Assembly: GCF_006715165.1 (NCBI RefSeq)
Contig: NZ_VFMS01000001.1
Location: 496,001 to 560,000 of the forward strand
Reading direction: 5' to 3'
Source of the DNA: Arthrobacter sp. SLBN-122
GTDB taxonomy: Bacteria; Actinomycetota; Actinomycetes; Actinomycetales; Micrococcaceae
DNA: 64,000 nucleotides
Shown here: piece by piece, positions 41,754 through 51,734 of the stretch
Layout of the letters: the number at the start of each line of letters is the position of its first letter
How positions within the stretch are numbered: position 1 is the stretch's first letter
The notes under the pieces: model-generated
The model's database searches: none
Told to the model about the DNA's origin: nothing
The model's input: only the letters and a program-made list of their open reading frames with translations
Translations under genes and position numbers: made by a program

Positions 41754-43646
41754 CTATTCGACGGTGACGCTCTTGGCGAGGTTGCGGGGCTGGTCCACGT
41801 CATAGCCCTTGGCTGCGGCGAGTTCCGCGGCGAAGATCTGCAGCGGGACGGTGGTCAGCAGGGGCATGAGCAGGGTGGGGGTTTCGGGGACGTAGAAGAC
41901 GTATTCGGCGTAGGCCTTGACGGCTTCGTCGCCTTCCTCGGCGATGACCAGGGTCCGGGCGCCGCGGGCGCGGACTTCCTGGATGTTGGAGACCACCTTG
42001 GAGTGCAGCGAGTCGCGGCCGCGCGGGGACGGGACCACCACGAACACGGGCTGGCCGTCATCGATCAGGGCGATGGGGCCGTGCTTGAGCTCACCGGCGG
42101 CGAAGCCTTCGGCATGGATGTACGCGATTTCCTTGAGCTTCAGCGCGCCTTCGAGGGCCACGGGGTAGCCCACGTGCCGGCCCAGGAACAGCACCGACTT
42201 CTCGTTGGCCATGCTGCGGGCCAGTTCGCGCAGCGGACCTGCGTTGTCCAGGATGGTTTGGATCTTCGCGGGGATCTTGTTCAGGTCCGCGAGGACGTCC
42301 TTGATCTGGCCGGAGAAGATGTTCCCGCGCAGCTGGGCCAGGTACAGGCCCAGCAGGTACGCGGCGGTGATCTGCGCCAGGAACGCCTTGGTGGACGCCA
42401 CCGCGATTTCCGGGCCGGCGTGCGTGTAGAGCACGGCGTCGGATTCACGCGGGATGGTGGAGCCGTTGGTGTTGCAGATGGAGATGGTCTTGGCGCCCTG
42501 TTCCCGGGCGTAGCGGACGGCCATCAGCGTGTCCATGGTCTCGCCGGACTGGCTGATCGAGACCACCAGGGTGTTCTCGTTCAGGATCGGATCCCGGTAG
42601 CGGAACTCGTGCGCGAGCTCCACCTCGGTGGGGATCCGGCACCAGTTCTCAATGGCGTACTTGGCCACCATGCCCGCGTACGCGGCGGTGCCGCAGGCCA
42701 GCACGATGATCTTGTCCACCTGCTTGAGCAGTTCGGGGTCGATCCGGAGCTCGTCCAGGGTCAGTTTGCCCTTGATGTCCGAACGCCCCAGCAGGGTCTG
42801 CGCCACGGCGTCGGGCTGGTCATGGATTTCCTTCTCCATGAAGGAGGAGAAACCGCCCTTTTCCGCCGACGCCGGGTCCCAGTCCACGTGGTATTCCTTG
42901 CCCTGGGCCGGGTTGCCATAGAAATCGGTAATCTCCACCGTGTCCGCGGTAATGGTGACGATCTGGTCCTGGCCCAGCTCCACCGCGCGGCGGGTGTAGT
43001 CGATGAACCCGGACACGTCCGAGCCCAGGAAGTTCTCGCCCTCGCCCAGGCCGACCACCAGCGGTGAGTTGCGGCGGGCGGCCACGACGACGTCGGGCTG
43101 GTCCGCGTGCACGGCAAGGAGCGTGAAGGCGCCCTCCAGGCGCTGGCAGGCCAGCTCCATGGCGTGCGTCAGGCCGCCGTTGGCGGTGTCCCCGCCGAGC
43201 TTGTTCCGGAGGATGTCCGCGAGCAGGGCAGCGGCGACTTCGGTGTCCGTCTCGGACAGGAACGTCACGCCCTTTTCCAGCAGCTCAGCCTTGAGCTCGG
43301 CGAAGTTTTCGATGATGCCGTTGTGGATCACGGCCAGCTTGCCGCCGTCAGCCAGGTGCGGGTGCGCGTTGCGGTCCGTGGGGCCGCCGTGCGTGGCCCA
43401 GCGGGTATGACCGATACCGGTCACCGACTCCGGCAACGGGCGGGCCTCCAGCTCGGCGATCAGGTTGCTCAGCTTCCCGGACTTCTTCCGCGACTCAATG
43501 GTCCCCTGGGACACCACCGCCACCCCGGCCGAGTCATAACCGCGGTACTCCAGGCGGCGCAGTCCCTCCAGGACAACATCCAGCGCACTGTGACCGTTAA
43601 TTGCACCGTCAACCCGACGGCCTACGTATCCCACGATTCCACACAT
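41754..43646 (-). CDS. glmS: Glutamine-fructose-6-phosphate aminotransferase (isomerizing)
   Basis: Makes glucosamine 6-phosphate from fructose 6-phosphate and glutamine, the first step to UDP-GlcNAc. The 630-residue enzyme starts MCGIVGYVG; the cysteine after Met is the N-terminal nucleophile, which fixes the start at 43646 over a GTG two codons upstream. The glutaminase domain ([16 protein letters not shown]) is followed by two SIS sugar-isomerase domains ([28 protein letters not shown]). I saw no glmS ribozyme-like element upstream. glmM, the next pathway step, is 5 kb away. Confidence 0.97.
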   Translation of the reverse strand: MCGIVGYVGRRVDGAINGHSALDVVLEGLRRLEYRGYDSAGVAVVSQGTIESRKKSGKLSNLIAELEARPLPESVTGIGHTRWATHGGPTDRNAHPHLADGGKLAVIHNGIIENFAELKAELLEKGVTFLSETDTEVAAALLADILRNKLGGDTANGGLTHAMELACQRLEGAFTLLAVHADQPDVVVAARRNSPLVVGLGEGENFLGSDVSGFIDYTRRAVELGQDQIVTITADTVEITDFYGNPAQGKEYHVDWDPASAEKGGFSSFMEKEIHDQPDAVAQTLLGRSDIKGKLTLDELRIDPELLKQVDKIIVLACGTAAYAGMVAKYAIENWCRIPTEVELAHEFRYRDPILNENTLVVSISQSGETMDTLMAVRYAREQGAKTISICNTNGSTIPRESDAVLYTHAGPEIAVASTKAFLAQITAAYLLGLYLAQLRGNIFSGQIKDVLADLNKIPAKIQTILDNAGPLRELARSMANEKSVLFLGRHVGYPVALEGALKLKEIAYIHAEGFAAGELKHGPIALIDDGQPVFVVVPSPRGRDSLHSKVVSNIQEVRARGARTLVIAEEGDEAVKAYAEYVFYVPETPTLLMPLLTTVPLQIFAAELAAAKGYDVDQPRNLAKSVTVE

Positions 43647-43793
43647 AGGCACAAGACTATCGGCAGCGTGGCTGTTGCTCTAAACCGGCAGCCCGTCCGG
43701 CACGCCGTCCTGAACAGCCCACGTGACGTGCGCCGCCGCGCTGAGCAGGGGCGTCATTTCGTGATGGGCCGGGCGCGGGGCAGAATCTTTACC

Positions 43794-44759
43794 GTGACTT
43801 CGCAACGCAATGAAGCGAACGGGGAGGGTGCCTCGCCGTTCGTGGAGCTGGACCGGCAAACCTGGTCCCGGCTCGCAGCCCAGATGGAACAGCCCCTTAA
43901 TGAAGAGGACGTGCTGCGCCTTCGCGGGCTCGGTGACCCCCTGGACATCAATGAAGTCAGGGATGTCTACCTGCCGCTGTCACGGCTCCTGCACCTGTAC
44001 GTGGAGGCGGCGGGGCAGCTGCACGCGGCCACCACCACATTCCTGGGCGAGCAGACCCAGCGCACCCCCTTCGTGATCGGCGTGGCCGGTTCGGTTGCCG
44101 TAGGCAAGTCCACCATCGCCCGAGTGCTGCGTGAGATGCTCCGCCGCTGGCCGGGCACCCCCAACGTGGAGCTCATCACCACTGACGGCTTCCTCTATCC
44201 CCTGGCCGAGCTCAAGCGCCGGCAGCTGCTGGACCGGAAGGGGTTCCCGGAGTCCTACGACCGCCGTGCACTGCTGCGCTTCGTGAGCGAGATCAAGGGT
44301 GGCGCCGAGGAGGTGCGCGCGCCCTGGTACTCCCACGTCACGTATGACATCGTTCCCGGCAAGGAAGTGGTGGTCCGCCGCCCGGACGTGCTGATCGTGG
44401 AAGGCCTGAACGTGCTGGCTCCGGCGCGGCCGCGGCATGACGGCCGCCAGGGCCTGGCGCTGAGCGATTTCTTCGACTTCTCCATCTACGTCGATGCCAA
44501 GACCTCCTACATCGAGGAGTGGTACGTGGACCGGTTCCGGAAGCTGCGGAGCACCGCGTTCGCGCAGCCGGAGTCCTACTTCCACCGCTACGCCACGCTG
44601 TCCGACGACGAAGCCGAAAGCACCGCCCGGGACATCTGGAAGCGGATCAACGAGCCCAACCTGGAGGAGAACGTCCTTCCCACGCGGGGCCGGGCACAGC
44701 TGGTGCTGACCAAAGAGGCAGACCACTCCATCCGGCGCATGCTGCTCCGGAAGGTCTAG
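43794..44759 (+). CDS. coaA: Pantothenate kinase, type I
   Basis: ATP-dependent phosphorylation of pantothenate, the first step of CoA synthesis. The 321-residue protein has Walker A in [12 protein letters not shown] at about residues 96-107 and the type I features [22 protein letters not shown] and YSHVTYDI. The start is taken as GTG 43794 ([12 protein letters not shown]), although an ATG at 43764 in frame is possible; both have weak ribosome sites. It is divergent from glmS. Confidence 0.95.
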   Translation: MTSQRNEANGEGASPFVELDRQTWSRLAAQMEQPLNEEDVLRLRGLGDPLDINEVRDVYLPLSRLLHLYVEAAGQLHAATTTFLGEQTQRTPFVIGVAGSVAVGKSTIARVLREMLRRWPGTPNVELITTDGFLYPLAELKRRQLLDRKGFPESYDRRALLRFVSEIKGGAEEVRAPWYSHVTYDIVPGKEVVVRRPDVLIVEGLNVLAPARPRHDGRQGLALSDFFDFSIYVDAKTSYIEEWYVDRFRKLRSTAFAQPESYFHRYATLSDDEAESTARDIWKRINEPNLEENVLPTRGRAQLVLTKEADHSIRRMLLRKV

Positions 44760-44764
44760 CACAG

Positions 44765-45628
44765 GTGTGCTACCAATGCGGATCCCCCAGCCGGCGCAGC
44801 TTCACCCGCTTCCTGGCAGCGGGGGCAGGGCTCACTGTCCTGGCAGCCTGCACGCCTGAGGCGCCCAAGGCGGTGGCGCCGTCGTCCGCTCCTTCCTCCG
44901 CGTCCCCCTCCCCTGCGGCCGTCACCGTTTCGGCGGCCCCGACGGCGGAAACGGCCACGGTGGGCCAGTCGCCGGAGGCGCCGTCCCCGACGCCGTCGCC
45001 GTCGCCGTCGGCCACTGTCGCGCGGCAGTTTTCGCTCGATGACCCTGCCAGCCCGTGGGTCATCGTCAACAAGCACCGGCCACTGAACCCGGCGGACTTT
45101 GTGCCGGCCGACCTGGTGCGTCCCGCCATCGCCATTTCCGCCGCTGGCGAAGCAGCGCTGCTGAACAGTACGACGGCGGCGGCGGCCGAAGCCATGTTCG
45201 CGGCGGCCGCGCAGGACGGCGTCGCGATGGTCCTGGCCAGCGGCTACCGCTCGTACAGCACCCAGGTGACCACCTACAACGGGTACGTCGCCGCGCGTGG
45301 ACAGGCCGACGCCGACACGGCCAGTGCACGGCCTGGCCACTCGGAGCACCAGACGGGGTGGGCGTTCGACATTGCGGACGGCGGGGGCGCCTGCAGCTTC
45401 CAGCCGTGCTTCGCCGACCAGCCCGCGGCATCCTGGGCGAAGGCGAACGGGCACCGGTTCGGGTTTGTGGTGCGGTACCCCTGGATGCTGCACCCGGTCA
45501 CGGGGTACTACTACGAGCCGTGGCACCTGCGGTACGTGGGCGTGGAGGCGGCCACGGACATGGCGAACCGTGGCATCGGCACCCTGGAGGAATACTTCGG
45601 CCTGGAGGCGGCGCCGGGGTACCTGTGA
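44765..45628 (+). CDS. D-Ala-D-Ala carboxypeptidase, M15 (VanY-like), Tat lipoprotein
   Basis: A protein of 287 residues. Its N-terminus has both a twin-arginine motif (SRRSFTRF, Arg10-Arg11) and a lipobox (LAAC, Cys29), so it should be exported folded by Tat and then lipidated. A Ser/Pro/Ala linker runs to about residue 85. The M15B zinc-site motifs SARPGHSEHQTGWAFDI and EPWHLRYV are intact, giving a peptidase that trims terminal D-Ala. GTG 44765 is preceded by GGAAGG, 5 bp after coaA, so they may be co-transcribed. Confidence 0.9.
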   Translation: MCYQCGSPSRRSFTRFLAAGAGLTVLAACTPEAPKAVAPSSAPSSASPSPAAVTVSAAPTAETATVGQSPEAPSPTPSPSPSATVARQFSLDDPASPWVIVNKHRPLNPADFVPADLVRPAIAISAAGEAALLNSTTAAAAEAMFAAAAQDGVAMVLASGYRSYSTQVTTYNGYVAARGQADADTASARPGHSEHQTGWAFDIADGGGACSFQPCFADQPAASWAKANGHRFGFVVRYPWMLHPVTGYYYEPWHLRYVGVEAATDMANRGIGTLEEYFGLEAAPGYL

Positions 45629-45661
45629 CAAGGGATAGTCACTGTCCCGCCAGGTCAGTAA

Positions 45662-46726
45662 CCGCGCACCCACCTCTTCACACCACCAGTCGTTCGCTGG
45701 TATCCCTCACCCCATAATTCCCAGCCGATCAAGCTGAGGGCCATCAGTGACACGGCGGCAGTTGTTTATTATGATCTCGATCTCGGATTGCCTGCCGAAT
45801 CGTTTGGTATCCCTTTTGGCCATGTCTGTGCAGGCGTCTTCTTGGAGTCCTTATCTGTGGTGGCGGAAGCCCGCGGCTACAGGACAGTAGAATTCCTCGA
45901 ACATTCGGAAATGGATTTCGCTGCCGCAGACCGCTTGCATCGTATTGGGACAGTGCGATTGGAACCCGTCGCCGAGGACGACGAGTTGCAGTCCGCGGCT
46001 CAACGCCGGTTGGCTGCGTTCCGGTCACGACGAACTTCCCGCCGGCCCTATGACAGCAGGCTCGTTGGCGCCGAGTTACTGACATCAGCTTCCTCAATAG
46101 CCGCCGCGCAAGGATACGAATTCCGGTCGACTACCGACGCCCGCATTGTCTCTTTACTTGTGCAAATCAACCAGAAGACCCTGTTTTCCGACTTGCGCAA
46201 TGATGCCGTCTACGCCGAGATTATGCATTGGCTGCGGTTCTCGAAGGATGAAGCGGCCGCGCTGGCCGACGGTCTTAGTGCAGAAACCATGATCATGCCG
46301 GGTCCTGTGCTTCGTTTCGCCATGCGGCACCGCGGCTTGTGGTCCTTCCCAGTAATTGGCGGCTTAATCAGAGCCATCTACTTGCGCACCATGCGTGGGG
46401 TGCGCCAGCTCGGGTGGCTCGAAGGCCCGTTCGATGAACCGGCGGATTACTTGGAAGCCGGGCGTACGTTCATGCGGATCTGGCTGTTCTTCTCTGAAAA
46501 AGGCGTGTGCCTTCATCCCTTCGGGACTGTCATCACCAACCCGGTCTCCCACGCCGAATTCGTTCGGGCGGCGGGAATTAGTGAAACCGCGGGCAGAATG
46601 GCCTGGATGCTGTTCAGGTTCGGATACAGCGCCACCCCTCCAGCCGCGCACCGCCGCCCGGCCACCTCGACCCTGCTTAGTCCATTGCCTGAGGACACAT
46701 CAATACAGGAGCCTGTCCGTGAATAA
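45662..46726 (+). pseudogene. Nitroreductase-like gene, apparently 5'-truncated
   Basis: The frame is open from 45662 (after a TAA at 45659) to 46726. Its translation contains the flavin-site motif SPHNSQP, typical of Acg-like nitroreductases, at about codons 17-23. However, no ATG, GTG or TTG occurs in frame before TTG 45788. A protein from 45788 (312 residues) would lack that motif. The usual ~30 N-terminal residues are also missing. The remainder (GIPFGHVCAGVFLESLSVVAEARGY, LRFSKDEAAALADGLSAETMIMPG, WLFFSEKGVCLHPFGTVI) matches the family. Only 33 bp separate the open frame from the carboxypeptidase gene, suggesting a deletion or insertion junction. Its end overlaps the next gene. GC content is lower than in the neighbours. 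Confidence 0.72.
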
Positions 46727-48317
46727 AACGTTGGTATTCGCATTCGTTTTTCTGATGGACAGGTTCGTTGGCCTGTTCACCCCGAGGATTTCCACGCACC
46801 GGATACTGCTCATGCCTGGGATTGAACCTTTCCGGTGGGCCGCCGGGCGGTGGAGGGCGTGGCGGACCTTTGAGATCGCGGCTAAACGGGTGCCTGCCTA
46901 TCGCGAGTTCCTCGCCGAACACCGGGTGCCCGGAAAGCTCTCTTTCAGTGGCAATAAGCTTACGCAGGCGTTCGCAGCGCTCCCGGAAATGGACAAGGAC
47001 AGCTATATCAAGCGGTGGACCATTCCTGCCCGCAGTGTGGGTGGCGTTCTTCCCCGCCACGGGGTCGTAGTGGATGAATCGTCCGGAAGCTCAGGTGTTC
47101 CCACCAGCTGGGTGCGAGGCTTGGAGGAACGCCTCGCCACGCGGCAGTTGCTCCAGGTGGGTTTTTCGCGGACCGCAGAGACGCTCAAGAAGCAACCGTT
47201 CGTGCTCAACTGTTTCTCCCTTGGCGCATGGGCGACGGGGATGAACGTCAGCACTTCCCTCACGGATGTCACAATGATCAAATCCATCGGGCCGGACCGC
47301 GACAAAGTCATCGCCACGATGCTCGAATTTGGGACGGACTACACGTACATCATCCTCAGTTACCCGCCCTTCCTGAAGGCTTTGTTCGAAGACGAACGTA
47401 TCGCTTGGGAAGACTACGACATCGTCGCGGCGTTCGGCGGCGAGGGCATCAGCGAGAACATGCGCGGGCACATCACAAAGTACGCCCACAGCGCTTTCGG
47501 CTCCTACGGGGCCTCCGACCTGGAAATCAACATTGCAATAGAGACTGACTACACCGTGGCGCTCCGTCAGGCCATCGCCGCGGATCCGGCGCTGTCGGCG
47601 CGGCTCACCAAGCAGGACGAGTACGGCGTGCTGCCGATGATCTTCCAGTTCAACCCCTACGACTACCTCCTTGAAACAAATGCGGATGGCGAACTGATCG
47701 TCACGATCGTGCGGAAAGAGAACGTCAACCCGCGGATCCGCTACAACATCCATGACCGCGGGCACGTCCTGCGCGTCCGCGACCTCAACGCCGTACTCAA
47801 GGAGTTCGGGCTCGAACACGTCATTCGCCAGCAGTTCCTCGATCTGCCCTTGCTGTTCCACTATGGCAGGAGCGACCTGTCCGTTGATTTCAACGGCGCG
47901 GTTGTTGCACCGGATGCGCTGCGTGACGTCCTCAGCAGCGACCGCAGGCTTCTCGCAGCCGTAGAAAACCACCGCCTTGTCAGTTTCGAAGACGAGCAAG
48001 GAAACCGGCAGCTGCACATCGCGCTCCAGCTCACGGCAAAAGCCACCTACGAATGCACCCTGGACCAGGTCGCGTACAGGAACTACATACTTGAGCAACT
48101 GAGGGAGATGAACGGCGACTTCAACAACGCAATCCTGACATCGGCGGAGTCAAGCCTGCCCACTGTTGCGTTCTACGCGTTGCGTACAGGACCCTTCAAA
48201 ACAGATGGCGCAAAACTAAAAAACGAATACGTTTGGCAACTCGGCCCCTCAGCTCCCCAGGACTGGGCCTTGGACCTAACCTTCCGAGCCCAGAAGAATT
48301 CTGCAGCCGCTTCCTGA
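46719..48317 (+). CDS. PaaK-like adenylate-forming enzyme, substrate unknown
   Basis: A protein of 532 residues in the phenylacetate-CoA ligase/coenzyme F390 synthetase branch of the adenylate-forming superfamily. The phosphate-binding loop is SSGSSGVPT at about 121-129, followed by FGGEGISE at about 239-246, SYGASD at about 262-267 and RYNIHDRG at about 341-348. No fused carrier domain is visible. It would activate a carboxylic acid or a phosphate-like group with ATP; the substrate is unknown. GTG 46719 has AGGAG upstream and overlaps the nitroreductase end by eight bases, so the two were translationally coupled. GC content is below that of flanking genes, which suggests transfer. Confidence 0.82.
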   Translation: MNKTLVFAFVFLMDRFVGLFTPRISTHRILLMPGIEPFRWAAGRWRAWRTFEIAAKRVPAYREFLAEHRVPGKLSFSGNKLTQAFAALPEMDKDSYIKRWTIPARSVGGVLPRHGVVVDESSGSSGVPTSWVRGLEERLATRQLLQVGFSRTAETLKKQPFVLNCFSLGAWATGMNVSTSLTDVTMIKSIGPDRDKVIATMLEFGTDYTYIILSYPPFLKALFEDERIAWEDYDIVAAFGGEGISENMRGHITKYAHSAFGSYGASDLEINIAIETDYTVALRQAIAADPALSARLTKQDEYGVLPMIFQFNPYDYLLETNADGELIVTIVRKENVNPRIRYNIHDRGHVLRVRDLNAVLKEFGLEHVIRQQFLDLPLLFHYGRSDLSVDFNGAVVAPDALRDVLSSDRRLLAAVENHRLVSFEDEQGNRQLHIALQLTAKATYECTLDQVAYRNYILEQLREMNGDFNNAILTSAESSLPTVAFYALRTGPFKTDGAKLKNEYVWQLGPSAPQDWALDLTFRAQKNSAAAS

Positions 48318-48394
48318 TACACGGCCATGGCCCCTACCCCGCTCGGCATTTCCCGATAAGTTCGCGTACTGAAATCTGCGCTACTTTGGTTTCT

Positions 48395-48796
48395 ATGCTT
48401 AGTGGATTCAAGAATTTCATCATGAAGGGCAACGTGGTTGACCTTGCGGTCGCCGTTGTCATGGGTACTGCGTTCGGTGCGGTGGTGACGGCCCTGGTGA
48501 ACAAGGTGCTGATGCCGTTCGTCTCGGGCCTGGTGGGTGCGCCCAACTTTGACAGCTTCGCAAGGGTGGAGCTGAACGGCAACGCTATCGAGTTCGGCGT
48601 CCTGCTGACCGCCATTGTCAATTTCCTGCTCATTGCCGCGGCCATCTACTTTGTGGTGGTGATGCCGATGAACATCATGATCGAGCGCCGGAACCGCCGG
48701 CTGGGAATCAACAAGGACGTGAAGAAGGACGCTGCCGAGGATCCGCAGGTTGCACTGCTGACCGAGATCCGGGACGCACTGAAGGAACGCGTCTAA
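48395..48796 (+). CDS. mscL: Large-conductance mechanosensitive channel
   Basis: A channel protein of 133 residues that opens under membrane tension to release osmolytes. MLSGFKNFIMKGNVVDLAVAV gives the amphipathic helix and the start of TM1; TM2 is near residues 67-92 (FGVLLTAIVNFLLIAAAIYFVVV), and a charged cytoplasmic helix ends the protein. The frame is open upstream, but the ATG at 48395 gives the family N-terminus. A shared terminator follows. Confidence 0.96.
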   Translation: MLSGFKNFIMKGNVVDLAVAVVMGTAFGAVVTALVNKVLMPFVSGLVGAPNFDSFARVELNGNAIEFGVLLTAIVNFLLIAAAIYFVVVMPMNIMIERRNRRLGINKDVKKDAAEDPQVALLTEIRDALKERV

Positions 48797-48813
48797 GCCG
48801 TTTGTTAATCGCA

Positions 48814-48848
48814 AAGTGGCCCGTCTCCTGTTGGGAGGCGGGCCACTT
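48814..48848. terminator. Bidirectional terminator between mscL and glmM
   Basis: A 15-bp stem (48814-48828 with 48834-48848) with one G-U-type pair and a 5-nt loop lies between convergent gene ends, 10 bp from the glmM stop. Confidence 0.75.
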
Positions 48849-48857
48849 CGCGTGCGG

Positions 48858-50219
48858 CTAGTTCGAGGCCAGCTCCAGCGCGAGTGCGGTCCGGACCACC
48901 TGGGCGAGGTGTTCGGCGATGGACTGGGCGGTCTCTTCGTCCGCGGCCTCCACCATCACACGGACCACGGGCTCGGTGCCGGAGGGGCGGAGCAGGACGC
49001 GGCCGGTGTCGCCCAGCGCCGCTTCCGCCGCTGCCACTGCCTGGGCCAGGACATCGCTGCTGCCCACCCGGCTGCGGTCCACGCCCTTGACGTTGATGAG
49101 CACCTGCGGGAGCTTGGTCATGACCGTGGCCAGTTCCTTGAGCGGTTTCCCGGTCAGGGCCACCTGCGCGGCGAGCTGCAGGCCGGTGAGGAGGCCGTCG
49201 CCGGTGGTTGCATGGTCGGCGAAAATCACGTGGCCGGACTGCTCGCCACCCAGGTTGTAGCCGCCGTCGCGCATGCCTTCCAGGACGTAACGGTCGCCCA
49301 CAGCGGTTTCCACGATAGTGATGCCAGCGTTGCGGAGGGCGATCTTGAGGCCGAGGTTGCTCATGACGGTGGCCACCAGGACGTCGTCCTTGAGCTTGCC
49401 GGACTTCTTGAGCGCTACGGCGAGGACGGCCATGATCTGGTCCCCGTCCACCTCGTTGCCCTCGTGGTCCACGGCAAGGCAGCGGTCGGCGTCGCCGTCG
49501 TGGGCAATGCCCAGGTCGGCGCGGTATTTGCCCACGGCGTCCTTGAGCGGGCCGAGGTGGGTGGATCCGACGCCGTCGTTGATATTGAGGCCGTCGGGGT
49601 CTGCGCCGATGACGATGACGTGGGCGCCGGCGTCCTTAAAGAGCTGGGGCGAGCAGCCGCTGGCAGCGCCGTTGGCGCAGTCCAGCACGACGGTGAGGCC
49701 ATCCAGCCGGTGCGGGAGGGTGCGGAGCAGGTGGACGATGTAGCGATCCTCGGCATCGGAGAAGCGCTGGATACGCCCAACCTCCGCGCCCGTGGGGCGG
49801 ACGGCTTCCTTACCCATCTGGGCTTCGATGGCGTCTTCTACTTCATCCGGCAGCTTCTGCCCGCCGCGGGCGAAGAATTTGATGCCGTTGTCCGGCGCGG
49901 GGTTGTGGGAGGCGGAGATCATGACGCCGAAGTCCGCGTCCAGGTCTGCCACGAGGTAGGCGGCGGCGGGGGTGGGCAGGACGCCGGCGTCGTAGACGTC
50001 GATGCCGGAGCTGGCGAGACCGGCTTCCACTGCGGCGGCGATAAATTCACCGCTGGCACGCGGGTCCCGGGCAAGCACGGCGCGGGGCCGGGAGCCGTTG
50101 GAGTTGCGGTCGTGACCGAGCACGACGGCGGCCGCCTGGGCCAGCTGCAGGGCCAGTTCTGCTGTCAGCAGGCCGTTGGCCAGCCCCCGGACACCATCAG
50201 TTCCAAATAATCTAGACAC
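48858..50219 (-). CDS. glmM: Phosphoglucosamine mutase
   Basis: Converts glucosamine 6-phosphate to glucosamine 1-phosphate for UDP-GlcNAc. The 453-residue enzyme has the phosphoserine in [13 protein letters not shown] at about Ser104, the metal loop in HDGDADRC, the GGEQSGH sugar-binding loop and [11 protein letters not shown] near the C-terminus. The GTG start gives [12 protein letters not shown], the universal N-terminus. It lies near rpsI-rplM, a common arrangement in actinobacteria. Confidence 0.97.
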   Translation of the reverse strand: MSRLFGTDGVRGLANGLLTAELALQLAQAAAVVLGHDRNSNGSRPRAVLARDPRASGEFIAAAVEAGLASSGIDVYDAGVLPTPAAAYLVADLDADFGVMISASHNPAPDNGIKFFARGGQKLPDEVEDAIEAQMGKEAVRPTGAEVGRIQRFSDAEDRYIVHLLRTLPHRLDGLTVVLDCANGAASGCSPQLFKDAGAHVIVIGADPDGLNINDGVGSTHLGPLKDAVGKYRADLGIAHDGDADRCLAVDHEGNEVDGDQIMAVLAVALKKSGKLKDDVLVATVMSNLGLKIALRNAGITIVETAVGDRYVLEGMRDGGYNLGGEQSGHVIFADHATTGDGLLTGLQLAAQVALTGKPLKELATVMTKLPQVLINVKGVDRSRVGSSDVLAQAVAAAEAALGDTGRVLLRPSGTEPVVRVMVEAADEETAQSIAEHLAQVVRTALALELASN

Positions 50220-50304
50220 CGGTCAAGTGTAGAGGATGGGGTTGCGGAGGTTTGAAACGGCTGGCCAGCGCCTGATTTGAACCGGCGCTGGCGTTTCCTG
50301 CTTA

Positions 50305-50496
50305 CTAGAACACCTGTGTCTCAAAGAATCCGTACACATAGAACAGGACGGCGCCGCCCGCGACCACGAGCACGATAGGTCCGGGGATTAGCCCCTGCTT
50401 CCAGATGAGCGAGAGGATGCCCAGGAAGATCGTAAAGAGGGCCAGGGGAAACGAAAAGAAGATAATCAAAAGTCCGTAACCCACGCCGGAGTCCAC
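50305..50496 (-). CDS. Small two-helix membrane protein, unknown
   Basis: A protein of 63 residues, almost entirely hydrophobic, with two predicted helices (LLIIFFSFPLALFTIFLGIL and GPIVLVVAGGAVLFYVYGF). The start is GTG 50496, or GTG four codons in; a GGAG lies near each. It begins 7 bp after the upstream 49-residue gene, so they look like a two-gene unit. No family recognised. Confidence 0.6.
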   Translation of the reverse strand: MDSGVGYGLLIIFFSFPLALFTIFLGILSLIWKQGLIPGPIVLVVAGGAVLFYVYGFFETQVF

Positions 50497-50503
50497 TCCG
50501 CTT

Positions 50504-50653
50504 TTATCCGGGATTGCCGCAGGCCAGCACGAGAACCAGAACGTTCAGGATAAGCAACAGGAGGGCGAGCAGGCCAGCGCCGGATCTCCACGCCCCGTGA
50601 TTTGGTCGCTGTCCGGAATCTGCCTGGCCACCACCGGCTTCCTCTGCCCCCAT
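50504..50653 (-). CDS. Very small membrane protein (49 residues), unknown
   Basis: The frame from ATG 50653 to a TAA at 50504 encodes a soluble, polar N-terminus (MGAEEAGGGQADSGQ...) and then one strong hydrophobic helix (LLALLLLILNVLVLVLAC), a clean topology for a single-pass miniprotein. It runs straight into the following 63-residue membrane protein with a 7-bp gap. No recognised family and no strong ribosome site, so confidence is moderate. Confidence 0.45.
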   Translation of the reverse strand: MGAEEAGGGQADSGQRPNHGAWRSGAGLLALLLLILNVLVLVLACGNPG

Positions 50654-50702
50654 AGCGGCGAGCGTAACCTAACTGGTGAACTGGCTGCTTTAAATGCAGA
50701 AA

Positions 50703-50728
50703 CCCGCCCCACCAAAAGGTGGGACGGG
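50703..50728 (-). terminator. rplM-rpsI operon terminator
   Basis: An 11-bp stem with one mismatch (50703-50713 with 50718-50728) and a 4-nt loop, 17 bp past the rpsI stop. It is followed by GGGTTTCTG on the minus strand. Confidence 0.7.
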
Positions 50729-50745
50729 CCTCTGTGCAAGCGGAT

Positions 50746-51252
50746 TTAGCGCTTGGAGTACTGCTGAGCCTTACGGGCCTTCTTGAGACCGGCCTTCTTA
50801 CGCTCGATGACGCGGGCGTCGCGGGACAGGTAACCAGCCTTCTTCAGGGTGGCGCGATTGTTCTCGACGTCGATCTCGTTCAGTGAACGGGCGATGCCGA
50901 GGCGCAGGGCGCCGGCCTGGCCGGAGATGCCACCGCCGTGGATACGGGCGATGACGTCGTAGGCGCCTTCGAGATCAAGGATCTTGAAGGGCTCGTTGAC
51001 GTCCTGCTGGTGCAGCTTGTTGGGGAAGTAGTTGTCCAGCGCGCGGCCGTTGATGGTCCACTTGCCGGAGCCCGGCACAACGCGAACGCGTGCAACGGCT
51101 TCCTTGCGGCGGCCAACAGCTGCGCCGGCAACGGTCAGTGCCGGGCGCTCCTTCTTAGGCGCAGCGGCGTCAGCAGCTGAGCTTTCAGAGGTGTAGCTGG
51201 TCAGGTTTTCCTCGGCCTCGACGACCTCGGTGGTCTCTTCGTTCTGAGCCAC
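50746..51252 (-). CDS. rpsI: 30S ribosomal protein S9
   Basis: A protein of 168 residues. The conserved S9 body starts near residue 45 ([17 protein letters not shown]) and ends [17 protein letters not shown], the tail that reaches the P site. The first ~40 residues are an acidic extension typical of actinobacterial S9. GTG 51252 has AAGGAGA upstream. It is co-transcribed with rplM, 38 bp apart. Confidence 0.97.
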   Translation of the reverse strand: MAQNEETTEVVEAEENLTSYTSESSAADAAAPKKERPALTVAGAAVGRRKEAVARVRVVPGSGKWTINGRALDNYFPNKLHQQDVNEPFKILDLEGAYDVIARIHGGGISGQAGALRLGIARSLNEIDVENNRATLKKAGYLSRDARVIERKKAGLKKARKAQQYSKR

Positions 51253-51290
51253 GATTCTCCTTGTATAGATAAGTTGTTTGGTGGCCAGGA

Positions 51291-51734
51291 CTACTGGGCG
51301 ACCTGGGTGATTTCGAAAGTCTTGGGCTGCTGGGCGGCGTGCGGGTGCTCGGCACCGCGGTACACCTTCAGCTTGCCCAGCTGCTGGGCAGCGAGGGAGT
51401 TCTTGGGGAGCATGCCCTTGATGGCCTTCTCAACGGCGCGGACGGGGTTGCTTTCCAGCAGTTCCGCGTAGTTGACGGAGGTCAGGCCGCCCGGGTAGCC
51501 GGAGTGGCGGTATGCGCGCTTCTGCTCCAGCTTGGCGCCGGTCAGGGCTACCTTTTCAGCGTTGATGATGATGACAAAGTCGCCCATGTCCATGTGGGAT
51601 GCGAAAGTGGCCTTGTGCTTGCCGCGCAGCAGGATTGCGGTCTGGCTTGCAAGACGACCAAGGACAACGTCGGTGGCGTCAATGACGTGCCACTGGCGGT
51701 TGATATCGCCGGGCTTCGGGGTGTACGTACGCAC
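51291..51734 (-). CDS. rplM: 50S ribosomal protein L13
   Basis: A protein of 147 residues, the usual length, from GTG 51734 ([19 protein letters not shown]) with GAGGCAA upstream; the frame is open 19 codons further but lacks a better start. Conserved segments include [21 protein letters not shown] and [31 protein letters not shown]. It heads the rplM-rpsI operon. Confidence 0.97.
   Translation of the reverse strand: MRTYTPKPGDINRQWHVIDATDVVLGRLASQTAILLRGKHKATFASHMDMGDFVIIINAEKVALTGAKLEQKRAYRHSGYPGGLTSVNYAELLESNPVRAVEKAIKGMLPKNSLAAQQLGKLKVYRGAEHPHAAQQPKTFEITQVAQ

Noticed and set aside
43647..43793. glmS ribozyme-like element upstream of glmS
   Set aside because: The region between glmS and coaA shows no clear nested pairing and is a divergent promoter region of ordinary composition; the ribozyme is mainly known from Firmicutes.
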